Part shown: positions 7,001-13,468 of the stretch, one piece after another
Position numbering within the stretch: position 1 is the first letter of the stretch
How the letters are laid out: the number at the start of each line of letters is the position of its first letter
Assembly: GCA_964390795.1 (NCBI GenBank)
Contig: CAYMLQ010000116.1
Location: forward strand, 1-14,233
Reading direction: 5' to 3'
Length of the DNA: 14,233 nt
Source of the DNA: CAYMLQ01 sp964390795
GTDB lineage: Bacteria; Verrucomicrobiota; Kiritimatiellia; RFP12; UBA1067
The notes under the pieces: model-generated
Databases searched by the model: none
Told to the model about the DNA's origin: nothing
Seen by the model: the letters and a program-made list of their open reading frames with translations, nothing else
Program-made: the position numbers and the translations under genes

Positions 7001-10000
7001 GGGTTGGCGTATGGCGTTTATTCCGACTTTTTGACCTTCCACGATGCCGCCTCCGGCTATTCTCCAACACGGAACGTCCAGTTAACCGTGCTGGAGATCC
7101 CAGGCGAAATCAGCGTGACGGACTCGGTATCTCCTGCGAGCGACGCCAGCCTGCCGTTCGGGGAAACGATTGTGGGACTGTCGCAAACTGAAAGCGTGAC
7201 GGTATCCAACCTTGATCCTGTTCATGGGCTCACCGTGTCCGATATTCATGTGCAAGCGACGTCCTCTTCGGGCCGCATGCGCGTGCCGCCGTTTTCCGGG
7301 ATAATCGTTAAGAATCTGTCACCCGTCTCGTGCGGCCCAGCGCCCAAGCGGTCTGATCCCGCGGCTGTCAGGTCAGCGGAGGTGGCTGCGCCGTCGGATG
7401 TGCCGTGTTTCGGAGTCGAAATGGGAGGGCAGCAGCTCGTTTCTTTCCGCACAAGTGACGCTAGCGCATTAACGCCGATTGCAGACGCGGTGGGCACCCT
7501 GATCGTTGGAGTGGAGTTCTTGCGCGGTGATTTCTCGCGAGTGTTTGCGCTGGACTTCTATTCGAGCGATTTCCTCTCTTTCGATACAGCGACGGGTGCA
7601 AAAACGGTCATCGGCGTGGCTACGCCTTTTGCCGGGCATACGTGGACGGGTCAGGCGGGGGATCCGAGCGGCGTCTTGTATGCCTGCTCTTCGGATGGCA
7701 GCGTCTCCATGCTCTACACGGTCAACACGGAAACGGGCGCTGTCAGTCCCGTGGGCGTCATCACACAAGGGCCGCTTACCATCGATATTGCGATCAACGC
7801 GCAAGGCCAGATGTACGGAGTGGACCTTAATGGCGACAACCTGATTCGGATCGACAAGTCGACCGGTGAGGGTACGGTAGTGGGGTCTCTGGGCATTGAT
7901 GCGAACTATGCGCAGGGCATCGACTTTGACGAAGAGAATAATGTGCTCTACTGGGCGGCGTACTCCACACAAGCCGAGTTGAGAGTGATCGACACTGAGA
8001 CCGGGAACAGCGCACTGGTGGCGGCGTTCCCAAGCTTCACCGAGTTGAACATCGCGGTCGCCAACGGCGGCGTGGGATGCTTTGAGGTGCTTCACGCGCC
8101 CACCCTGCCGTATCGGATACCGCCCAACGGCTCCGTGACGTTTGACGTGGCCTGCCGTCCCGTATCGTTTGGTTCCAATACGGCGTCGTTAGTGATCGCC
8201 TGTAACGACGCTGACGAGCCTCAAATTTCAGTGGCGCTTTCGGGCGAAGGCATTCCTGATTACCTGGACATCCAGCCTGCGGCCGGACTGAGCGGCAGCG
8301 GTCACCTCGGAGGTCCGTTTGTGCCTGCGGACCGGACGTATGCGGTGAGCAACAGCAGCGCGCTGCCGATCACCTGGTCTTCCGTCGGCTTGCCTGAGTG
8401 GGTGACCGCATCCCCGGCTTCAGGAACGCTTGCGGCGGGCTCAGGCACCTCCCTGCTGGTGTCGTTCAACGCCGCGGCTGCGGCGTTGCCGGTGGGCAAG
8501 TACAGCGGCGTGTTGCTGTTCAGCAACCTCACGACGACGCTCACGCAGGCGTGGCCCTTGTCGCTGGAGGTGTTCACGACGCCTGAGGTGCGTGTGGCTC
8601 CGGCTGTCATCGTGGTGACCAATCGTCTGGGGCAGGCGCGACAGACGCCGCTACAGATCGGCAATGAGCCGTGGGCGGATGCCGCCCTCAAATTCACGCT
8701 GAGCGCATCAGAAACGGCGCGTGTCCCCGTGCAGACGGTGCGGGAGCCTGTCGCGCAGGACTTCACCCGTCTTCCCAAGGATGCGGAGTACCGCGCCGGC
8801 GAATTGCTGGTGCGCTTCGCTCCAGCCGTCGCGGGCGCAAAGCGGCTTCAGGCGCTGGCGGCTGCGGGCGGCGGCAGCGTCGTCCGCGAGTTCAAACTCG
8901 TGCCGGGATTGGCTGTGGTCAAGCTGCCTGAGGGCGCGGCGATGGCTACCGCTTTGGCGCGTTTCAACACGACGGCCGGAATCGTGTACGCGCAACCGAA
9001 TTACCGGAAGAAGCTGTTGCGTACGCCGAACGACCCCTTGTTCTCCACGCTCTGGGGAATGAACAACACGGGTCAGACGGGGGGTGTCGCGGACCGGGAT
9101 ATCGATGCGCCCGAAGCGTGGGAAAGCGGCGTGGGCGGCGAGTCGGTGACTGTGGCTGTCATTGACACGGGCGTCGACTACACGCATGAGGATCTGGCGG
9201 CTAACATGTGGGTCAATCCAGGCGAAGTGCCTGGTAACGGCATCGACGATGACGGAAACGGCTATGTGGATGATATCCACGGGTATGATTTCTACAACCG
9301 TGATGCGGATCCGATGGATGACCATAATCATGGCACGCACTGTGCCGGTACGATCGGCGCGGTGGGCGACAACGGCGTCGGCGTGGCCGGCGTCTGCTGG
9401 ACGGTGAAGATCATGGCGCTGAAATTCATCTCGGCCGATGATCAGGGGTATACGGAGGACGCCATTGGCTGCATCGAGTATGCGGTGCTGATGGGTGCCC
9501 GTGTGCTCAGCAACTCGTGGGGTGGCGGGCCATACGAGCAGGCGCTCAAGGATGCCATCGACGCGGCCGGAATGGCAGATGTTCTGTTTGTTGCGGCAGC
9601 GGGCAACGACTACGGCAACGATAACGATGACAACCCGTCCTATCCGGCAAGCTACGAGTCGGACAACATCATCTCCGTCATGTCGGTTGCCGCCTCCGGT
9701 GCGAGGTCGAGCTTTTCCAATTTCGGGCAGCAGTCGGTCGATCTGGCCGCACCGGGCTCCTCCATCCGGAGCTGCAAGCGGGGGGGCGGTTACATGCTCA
9801 TGAGCGGCACGTCGATGGCGACGCCGCATGTGTCTGGCGCGTGCGCGCTGCTGCTTTCGCTCAACAGCACGTACTCGCAGCAGCACGTCAAAAACGCGCT
9901 GCTTGCGACCACTGATGCGAGCCTGCCGGGGCAATGCGTTGCCGGCGGACTGATGAACCTGCCTGGCGCGATCGCTGTGTCCCCGGCCTGGTTGCGGGTT

Positions 10001-12010
10001 CTGCCCTTCTCGGGCGCAGATGTGGCGCCCGGCGCCTGGTCGAACATCACGGTCACCCTGGATGCGGGGCTTCTGGCGGCGGGAACCTACGCGGGGGTGA
10101 TTCGCGTGGGGTGCAATGACCGCGAAACGCCTGTTACCAATGTGCCGGTCAAGATGGTCATCCTTCAGGACAGTTTGAGCGTCCAACCGTCAACGCCCTT
10201 CCTGTCCAGCGGCTATACGGGCGGCCCGTTCAGCCCGTCCAACAGGGTCTTTACGCTGACGAATACGGGGGCCTCCGGCCTGGCGTGGACGGCCAGTCGC
10301 AGACAGCCGTGGGGCTCGGTGTCGCCGGCTTCGGGAACGCTTGCAGCGGGCCAGACCGCGCAGGTTACGGTGTCACTCAACGCGCAAGCCGGAGGGTTGC
10401 CACCAGGGGACTTCGCCGATCTTCTGGTTATCTCCAATGCGACGAGCGCAGCCGTCCACTATCGCGGATTGCATCTGACCGTTATGGAGCGCGTGCTCGA
10501 CCATTTCGATTGGGCCGCGCTGGCGCCGACGCAGTTTATCGGCGAGGCCTTCGCCGTCGCCATTACGGCTCGGGATGGCGGCAACGGCACGTTGACCAAC
10601 TTCACGGGTTCTGTCGCGCTCACTGGCGCGTGGGGCGATCTGCTGGCGACGAGCATTCTCGGCGACAAGTCCCCTGCAGGAGCCGCGGACGTCGGAACCA
10701 ACATCTATACGCTCGGATACTCGTTCACGCCCTCCAGCCAAATGACTGTGACAAGCGTCCGCCACTACTTCGGCACGAAGGTGTCCATCTGGACTGACGC
10801 GGGCGTTCTCTTGGCCAGCCAGAATGCCAGCAGTGTTCCGGGCACATGGGTGGAAACGTCTTTGGAAGCGCCGGTTCAGCTGTCTGCCGGACAACGGTAT
10901 CGCGTGGGAGTCTGCTTCTCTGGCTTCTATTATTTCGGAATGAACATGGCCGACGCGTTCAGCCACGGCATGATCGATGGCAGCTACCAAATCGCTGGGG
11001 ATGCGTTCCCGACCCAAGCCGACAGCGAACGCTGGTGGTTTGTCGACCTTGGCTATACCATCGGGACGGGCGCTCCGGTGGCCCTGACGCCTACCCTCTC
11101 CGGCACCTTCTCCGACGGTGTTTGGGTGGGTTCCGTGACCGTGCGAGAGGGCGTGACGAACATGTTTCTGACTGCCGACGACGGCGAGGGACACCGTGGC
11201 GTGAGCCGTGTGTTCGACACGGTCGAGCGCGTGATCGCCATTCCGGAGGCTGTCGATCGCACGACGCTGGTATGGACGTCCAGCGCGCCACAAGGATGGG
11301 TCGGGCAGGCCGTCGTTTCCCACGACGGCGTGGACGCCGCGCGGAGCGGAGCCGTCGGAAACCGCCAGTCGACGTGGATGGAGACGCAGGTGACGGGCCC
11401 CGGCGACGCGTCGTTCTGGTGGCGCGTCTCGTCCGAGGCCGACTGGGACTGGCTGGAGTTCTACGTGGACGGTGCGCTGGTCGATCGGATCACCGGCGAG
11501 ACCGGATGGCTGCAAAAGATCGTGACTCTGACGACCGGCGCGCATGCGCTCAGGTGGCGCTATGTGAAGGACGGCGCGGATATCGATCCGGTCGGGCTCG
11601 ACCGCGGCTGGGTCGACGAATTCATCGGGCCCTCGCAAAGCGTGCTGCCACCGGATTGGCTTATGCTGTACGGTCTGCCGAACGACGGTTCCGCCGACTA
11701 CGCCGATCCGGATAACGATGGCATGCCGAACTGGGATGAGTGGGTGGCCGGAACGGTGCCGACCAACGGGCTTTCCCTGCTGCAAATGGTGGGGGGCGCT
11801 GGAACCGTGACGAACGGATTCCATGTGAGTTGGCAGAGTGTTGCCGGCAAGCGCTATTGGGTGGGGAGTAGCGAGACGCTGGCCTATCCGGTCTTCTTCA
11901 CGCCGTTCGTGTCGAACGTGCTGGGGCAAGCTGGCAGCACGGATGTGCTGGACACTCGTCCTATGACCACTGGCAAACGGTTCTATCGCGTCGGGGTGCA
12001 GCAGGAATAG
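4037..12010 (+). CDS. Giant secreted multidomain protein with both a C25 (gingipain-like) and an S8 (subtilisin-like) protease
   Basis: A single open frame of 2657 residues. The start is GTG at 4037 with GAGGG (4026-4030) 6 bases upstream; the next in-frame Met is inside the signal peptide. Residues 1-31 are a signal peptide (KKRVWRH, then a hydrophobic core, with a cleavage site near MTAA/G). Domain order, in approximate residues: C25 propeptide 33-235; C25 peptidase 236-611; BACON-like repeat 612-713; nidogen-like 714-916; BACON-like 917-1020; HYDIN-like domain interrupted by a propeller-like insert 1023-1406; BACON-like 1410-1513; S8 propeptide 1585-1660; S8 peptidase 1660-1980; Ig-like 1985-2043; BACON-like 2047-2151; Ig-like domain interrupted by a DUF4082-like module 2152-2398; lectin/MAM-like 2400-2532; calcium-loop motif 2536-2577; C-terminal beta domain 2578-2657. 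No LPXTG, PEP-CTERM or transmembrane anchor is visible. It is probably secreted or surface-bound and degradative; substrate unknown. The domains are described in separate entries. Confidence 0.9.
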   Translation: MNIQKKRVWRHTLITGVVAAVSLLVPVMTAAGDEHQVSATYVFDAPDVAEAGVYSRVSMKGCAAFHRVGMPDVPFRTGRLLLPPDARVESIGVELLDEVRTLDVSRPVTFGRTPIPIGMTGHAAVARAAQDKPDLATYSADIPYPASRLQLVSVQKMNGYSIAIVRVFPVQYLPASGTLLYCPRLRVNVTLSATATARVNAVHLRRANEPQLQRVLSCVENPEAVATYETTDLQRAQPLTTYDYLLVTTAALTNSFQPLVQQKIADGLSVKVMTVERVLADFAGVDDAAKLRSCITYAYTNWNTSYVLLGGDTTTVPYRQAYAFCLEADATMPCDLYFACLDGSWNADGDAYWGEPTDGDGGGDVDLLAEVYVGRAPVDNAAEVSNFVGKTLHYEQNTHANAGRVRILAEYLGNYDGIPAQGGDGLDRLLPAFSGHTVDWLDDRPTNAETWSAADCVAALNQSPHLVAHDGHANETYALRMGESNIDGLTNTEPFLLNSLGCYCGAFDYSDCFAEELVKRNGYGAFSVLMNSRFGWFDSVEEWAFSGEFMKCFFDSLLVQGNRNIGVANQLSKQDMIGSVETSGDMVYRWCYFEITLFGDPHTVLQLGDPLLVTPGSGLSATGPQGGPFTPPSQTYALTNADAAPVSWTATAASGLVSLSSSGGTLPPGEGTAVTVSLVPGTGDLPQGIYTDEVTFSNCVSGVSKRREISLLVGQFDYFTELFAASKANDLAYQSFTFRPDGSADFYRVTREAATVFPTSPSGGAFLSLSDDGFAQCSLSNGVQVSLFGLNYASFFVGGNGFVTFGSGDGSYSESLSAHFSKPRVAALFDDLLPGSSTVSWIQMSDKAVITYQAVPEVENASANSFQIELFFNGTIRITYLGLSAADGLAGLSRGEGVPAYFSESDFSAYGPDEDLVVLPAADFASSGFAGGPFLPSNTIYRVSNTGTNALTWSVAHTAAWVTVSSAGGTLAAGAYTNVAVSLNGAATGLAYGVYSDFLTFHDAASGYSPTRNVQLTVLEIPGEISVTDSVSPASDASLPFGETIVGLSQTESVTVSNLDPVHGLTVSDIHVQATSSSGRMRVPPFSGIIVKNLSPVSCGPAPKRSDPAAVRSAEVAAPSDVPCFGVEMGGQQLVSFRTSDASALTPIADAVGTLIVGVEFLRGDFSRVFALDFYSSDFLSFDTATGAKTVIGVATPFAGHTWTGQAGDPSGVLYACSSDGSVSMLYTVNTETGAVSPVGVITQGPLTIDIAINAQGQMYGVDLNGDNLIRIDKSTGEGTVVGSLGIDANYAQGIDFDEENNVLYWAAYSTQAELRVIDTETGNSALVAAFPSFTELNIAVANGGVGCFEVLHAPTLPYRIPPNGSVTFDVACRPVSFGSNTASLVIACNDADEPQISVALSGEGIPDYLDIQPAAGLSGSGHLGGPFVPADRTYAVSNSSALPITWSSVGLPEWVTASPASGTLAAGSGTSLLVSFNAAAAALPVGKYSGVLLFSNLTTTLTQAWPLSLEVFTTPEVRVAPAVIVVTNRLGQARQTPLQIGNEPWADAALKFTLSASETARVPVQTVREPVAQDFTRLPKDAEYRAGELLVRFAPAVAGAKRLQALAAAGGGSVVREFKLVPGLAVVKLPEGAAMATALARFNTTAGIVYAQPNYRKKLLRTPNDPLFSTLWGMNNTGQTGGVADRDIDAPEAWESGVGGESVTVAVIDTGVDYTHEDLAANMWVNPGEVPGNGIDDDGNGYVDDIHGYDFYNRDADPMDDHNHGTHCAGTIGAVGDNGVGVAGVCWTVKIMALKFISADDQGYTEDAIGCIEYAVLMGARVLSNSWGGGPYEQALKDAIDAAGMADVLFVAAAGNDYGNDNDDNPSYPASYESDNIISVMSVAASGARSSFSNFGQQSVDLAAPGSSIRSCKRGGGYMLMSGTSMATPHVSGACALLLSLNSTYSQQHVKNALLATTDASLPGQCVAGGLMNLPGAIAVSPAWLRVLPFSGADVAPGAWSNITVTLDAGLLAAGTYAGVIRVGCNDRETPVTNVPVKMVILQDSLSVQPSTPFLSSGYTGGPFSPSNRVFTLTNTGASGLAWTASRRQPWGSVSPASGTLAAGQTAQVTVSLNAQAGGLPPGDFADLLVISNATSAAVHYRGLHLTVMERVLDHFDWAALAPTQFIGEAFAVAITARDGGNGTLTNFTGSVALTGAWGDLLATSILGDKSPAGAADVGTNIYTLGYSFTPSSQMTVTSVRHYFGTKVSIWTDAGVLLASQNASSVPGTWVETSLEAPVQLSAGQRYRVGVCFSGFYYFGMNMADAFSHGMIDGSYQIAGDAFPTQADSERWWFVDLGYTIGTGAPVALTPTLSGTFSDGVWVGSVTVREGVTNMFLTADDGEGHRGVSRVFDTVERVIAIPEAVDRTTLVWTSSAPQGWVGQAVVSHDGVDAARSGAVGNRQSTWMETQVTGPGDASFWWRVSSEADWDWLEFYVDGALVDRITGETGWLQKIVTLTTGAHALRWRYVKDGADIDPVGLDRGWVDEFIGPSQSVLPPDWLMLYGLPNDGSADYADPDNDGMPNWDEWVAGTVPTNGLSLLQMVGGAGTVTNGFHVSWQSVAGKRYWVGSSETLAYPVFFTPFVSNVLGQAGSTDVLDTRPMTTGKRFYRVGVQQE
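4133..4741 (+). other. C25 propeptide-like region (residues 33-235)
   Basis: An all-beta N-terminal region with VGMPDVPFRTGRLLLPPDA (residues 71-89), matching the G-x-P-x-x-P...L-x-LP pattern of gingipain propeptides. In the family this segment keeps the protease inactive during export. Assigned from the pattern and its position before the peptidase. Confidence 0.6.
4742..5869 (+). other. Gingipain-like cysteine peptidase domain, family C25 (residues 236-611)
   Basis: The domain opens with YDYLLVTT (242-249). His472 lies in HDGHANET, which lines up with the GHGSET-like catalytic histidine motif of gingipains. Cys502 lies in a C-x-x-G-x-F motif (CYCGAF) followed by CFAEEL, closely like the gingipain sequence around the catalytic Cys (ACVNGDF...CFAEAL). 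The His-Cys distance is 30 residues, against about 33 in RgpB and Kgp. FGDP at 598-601 marks the usual end of the domain. An acidic, glycine-rich DGDGGGDVD segment may bind calcium. Both catalytic residues look intact. S1 specificity cannot be read from the sequence by eye. Confidence 0.82.
5870..6175 (+). repeat. BACON-like repeat copy 1 (residues 612-713)
   Basis: A beta-sandwich spacer of about 100 residues with the shared core GPQGGPFTPPSQTYALTN, then SSGGTLPPGEGTAVTVSL and LPQGIYTDEVTF. It follows the C25 domain directly. Copies 2-4 share GGPF-x-P and a later GTLxxG...V..S pattern. Confidence 0.7.
6176..6784 (+). other. Nidogen-like beta domain (residues 714-916)
   Basis: Includes FFVGGNGFVTFGSGDGSYS, followed by RVAALFDDLLPG, VITYQAVPE and FQIELFFNGTIRITYLG. 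This strand pattern resembles nidogen-type or related extracellular beta domains found in secreted bacterial proteins. Function unknown; a binding or adhesion role is a guess. Confidence 0.5.
6785..7096 (+). repeat. BACON-like repeat copy 2 (residues 917-1020)
   Basis: Core GFAGGPFLPSNTIYRVSN, then AAWVTVSSAGGTLAAGAYT and a GVYSDFLTFHD strand. Homologous to copies 1, 3 and 4 by the shared GGPF-x-P and GTLAAG blocks. Confidence 0.75.
7103..8254 (+). other. HYDIN-like domain interrupted by a beta-propeller-like insert (residues 1023-1406)
   Basis: Residues 1023-1073 give the first half of an ASPM/SPD-2/Hydin-type domain (SLPFGETIVGLSQTESVTVS, then NLDP). The second half is at 1346-1406 (GCFEV, YRIPPNGSVTFDVACRP, IACNDADEPQISVALSGEG). 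Between them, about 270 residues contain repeated propeller-like strands such as GVLYACSSDGS, TVNTETGAVSPVGV, RIDKSTGEGTVVGSLG and VIDTETGNSALVAAF, resembling DUF4394 or other propellers. The two halves read as one domain split by an insertion. Confidence 0.55.
8264..8575 (+). repeat. BACON-like repeat copy 3 (residues 1410-1513)
   Basis: Core GHLGGPFVPADRTYAVSN, then EWVTASPASGTLAAGSGTS and KYSGVLLFSN. Very similar in layout to copies 2 and 4. It separates the HYDIN-like domain from the S8 protease. Confidence 0.75.
8789..9976 (+). other. Subtilisin-like serine peptidase with internal propeptide, family S8 (residues 1585-1980)
   Basis: Residues 1585-1660 form a fervidolysin-type inhibitor propeptide (YRAGELLVRFAP, then GGGSVVREFKLVPGLAVVKL and YAQPNY). 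The catalytic domain shows Asp1710 in AVIDTGVD, His1765 in HNHGTHCAGT, the oxyanion Asn1857 in AAAGND and Ser1926 in GTSMATPHVSG, so the triad is complete. Between Asp and His sits an acidic loop, GNGIDDDGNGYVDD, common in large bacterial S8 enzymes and probably calcium-binding. The propeptide lies mid-chain, about 1,580 residues from the N-terminus. Confidence 0.93.
10175..10489 (+). repeat. BACON-like repeat copy 4 (residues 2047-2151)
   Basis: Core GYTGGPFSPSNRVFTLTN, then GSVSPASGTLAAGQTAQVTV and LPPGDFADLLVISN. It follows the S8 domain and a 60-residue Ig-like segment (LPFSGADVAPGAWSNITV). Confidence 0.75.
10490..11230 (+). other. Ig-like domain interrupted by a DUF4082-like module (residues 2152-2398)
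   Basis: The first half (2152-2210) has FDWAALAPTQFIGEAFAVAI, then TARDGGNGTLTNFTGSVALTG. The second half (2345-2398) has TLSGTFSDGVWVGSVTVREG and NMFLTADDGEGHRGVSRVF. Together they read like one Ig-like domain of secreted proteins. Between them, residues 2224-2342 match the DUF4082 pattern (YTLGYSFTPSSQMTVTSVRH, VSIWTDAGVLLASQ, LSAGQRYRVGVCFSG), a presumed carbohydrate or surface-binding beta domain. Confidence 0.55.
11234..11632 (+). other. Lectin/MAM-like beta domain (residues 2400-2532)
   Basis: STWMETQVTGPGDASFWWRV is followed by WDWLEFYVDGALVDRITGE, GAHALRWRYVKDG and DRGWVDEF. This pattern, with W-rich strands and a final W-V-D-x-F, is frequent in extracellular bacterial proteins of the concanavalin/MAM-like class. 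A ligand cannot be named. Confidence 0.5.
11642..12007 (+). other. Calcium-loop motif and C-terminal beta domain (residues 2536-2657)
   Basis: DPDNDGMPNWDEW (2557-2569), followed by AGTVPTN, is a thrombospondin-3/dockerin-like calcium loop. The last 80 residues (FHVSWQSVAGKRYWVGSSET, ending in GKRFYRVGV) form a short beta domain that I associate with C-termini of secreted proteins in the PVC group. It may be a sorting or attachment domain; this is inferred from position. Confidence 0.5.
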
Positions 12011-12094
12011 GTCGCGCGCCCTTGCTGGCGCAGGTCGGTGTGGCGTTGTCTGAGCAGAGACGCGCTTGTCCCCGTATTTCCGGTGCTGCTTTTT

Positions 12095-12100
12095 GAAAGG
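12095..12100 (+). promoter_or_regulatory. Ribosome binding site deciding the rimO start
   Basis: GAAAGG (followed by G) ends 6 bases before the ATG at 12107, whose product begins directly with the conserved SVGFISLGCSKN block. Confidence 0.55.
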
Positions 12101-12106
12101 GTGCGT

Positions 12107-13468
12107 ATGTCCGTTTCCGTTGGTTTCATTAGTCTTGGGTGCTCGAAAAATCTGGTCGATTCGCAGGTGATGGCAGGCTATCTCAAGGCCGGGAAGATCG
12201 CGCTCGCGCCGTCGCCCGAAGAGGCGGATGTGATCTTGGTCAACACCTGTTCGTTCATCGAGGCCGCGCGCGAAGAGGCTGCCGAGGCGATTCTGGGCGC
12301 CTGCGCGCACAAGGCAGACGGCAGATGCCGGGCGGTGATTGTCACAGGCTGCCTGGTGCAGCGCTACAGGCAGCGCTTGGAGAAAGCCTTTCCTGACGTC
12401 GACGCGTTTCTGGGCATCGATGAGCTGGAGCGGGTCGGCGAGGTCGTGAAACGCGTGGCCGGGGGCACACGCTGCGGCGTGATCGCGGGCGCGGGCGAGG
12501 CCGTCAAAGTGTATAATCCGACCTATCCCACGCTGCTGTTCACGGGCGGGCCTTTCGCGTACCTCAAGATTGCCGACGGCTGCGATCACCGCTGCGCCTA
12601 CTGCGCGATCCCGAACATCCGCGGCCATTTCCGCTCGCGGGCGATGGAGGACATCGTCGCCGAGGCCGCAGGCATGGTGCGGGCCGGCGTCAGGGAGATC
12701 AACCTGATCTCGCAGGACTCGCTCCAGTATGGCGCGGACCGTTCGGGCCAGCCGCAAATCGCTGAGCTGATGCGCCGCTTGGACGCGCTGGAGGGCGAGT
12801 TTCGTATTCGCCTGCTGTACGGATATCCTGCAGGGGTGACGGACGACGTGCTGGAGGTGCTGAACACGGCGCACCATGTCTGCAAATATCTGGATCTGCC
12901 GATCCAGCACAGTCACCCCGCCATCCTGAAAGCAATGAATCGCGCGCCTGCCGTGAAGGCGACCGAAGGGCTGGCGGCGCGCCTGCGGCAAGCGGTGCCA
13001 GGCGTGGTGCTGCGCACAACCTGCCTGGTGGGCTTTCCGGGCGAGACCGACGCTCATTTCGAACATCTTCTCGCCACGGTGGCCGAAGCGAGATTCGATC
13101 ACTTGGGCGTGTTCGCGTTTTCGCCAGAGGAAGATACGCCCGCGTGCGAGATGGAAGACGCCCCTGAGCCGGAAGTCGCCGAAGAGCGGTGCCAGCGCTT
13201 GATGGCCGTGCAGAAAACCATCGTGCGGGAGCGTGCGCAAGCGTTGAAAGGCACACTCGATACGGCGCTGTTGCTGCGGCAGGAAGGGCCCGCTGTCTGG
13301 TTCGGACGTCTGCCGAGGCAGGCGCCGGAAGTGGACGGCGAAACGCGCGTCAAGGGCCTGCCGCAGACGGCGAAGGTCGGCGATTTCGTGCGGGTCGAGA
13401 TCACAGGTGGAAAAGGGTACGATTTAGCGGCGCAGGTTGATGTGGGAAATGGAAAAGGAATGCGATGA
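12107..13468 (+). CDS. rimO: Ribosomal protein S12 methylthiotransferase RimO
   Basis: A radical-SAM enzyme that adds a methylthio group to the conserved aspartate of ribosomal protein S12; cytoplasmic. The 453 residues from the ATG at 12107 match the family length of about 440-470. The N-terminal MTTase domain has Cys12 in the RimO-typical SLGCSKNLVDSQ, Cys48 in NTCSFIEAA and Cys82 in VTGCLVQ (auxiliary 4Fe-4S cluster). The radical-SAM motif is CDHRCAYC (Cys159, 163, 166), followed by LLYGYPAGV, LPIQHSHPAILKAMNR and LVGFPGETD. The C-terminal TRAM domain ends in VGDFVRVEITGGKGYDL. SLGCSKN and the YP/QH blocks favour RimO over the tRNA enzyme MiaB. The ATG has GAAAGG (12095-12100) 6 bases upstream; a longer in-frame start at 12038 adds an uncharacteristic 23-residue N-terminus and is disfavoured. 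The gene overlaps the next one by 4 bases. Confidence 0.93.
   Translation: MSVSVGFISLGCSKNLVDSQVMAGYLKAGKIALAPSPEEADVILVNTCSFIEAAREEAAEAILGACAHKADGRCRAVIVTGCLVQRYRQRLEKAFPDVDAFLGIDELERVGEVVKRVAGGTRCGVIAGAGEAVKVYNPTYPTLLFTGGPFAYLKIADGCDHRCAYCAIPNIRGHFRSRAMEDIVAEAAGMVRAGVREINLISQDSLQYGADRSGQPQIAELMRRLDALEGEFRIRLLYGYPAGVTDDVLEVLNTAHHVCKYLDLPIQHSHPAILKAMNRAPAVKATEGLAARLRQAVPGVVLRTTCLVGFPGETDAHFEHLLATVAEARFDHLGVFAFSPEEDTPACEMEDAPEPEVAEERCQRLMAVQKTIVRERAQALKGTLDTALLLRQEGPAVWFGRLPRQAPEVDGETRVKGLPQTAKVGDFVRVEITGGKGYDLAAQVDVGNGKGMR

Noticed and set aside
8708..10186. A 492-codon minus-strand open frame opposite the S8 protease
   Set aside because: It mirrors the S8 coding frame, is rich in Arg and His, and has no domain. 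The sense strand has an intact catalytic triad.
12016..12031. Hairpin GCGCC/GGCGC after the giant gene as a terminator
   Set aside because: Only 5 base pairs and no following T run, so it is too weak to call an intrinsic terminator. The 96-base gap 12011-12106 otherwise shows nothing clear except the rimO ribosome binding site.
10373..13240. A 955-codon open frame on the minus strand spanning the end of the giant gene and most of rimO
   Set aside because: It is antisense to two well-supported genes and lies in high-GC codon-biased sequence, where stop-free antisense frames are expected. Its translation is Arg/His/Ala-rich with no recognisable domain.
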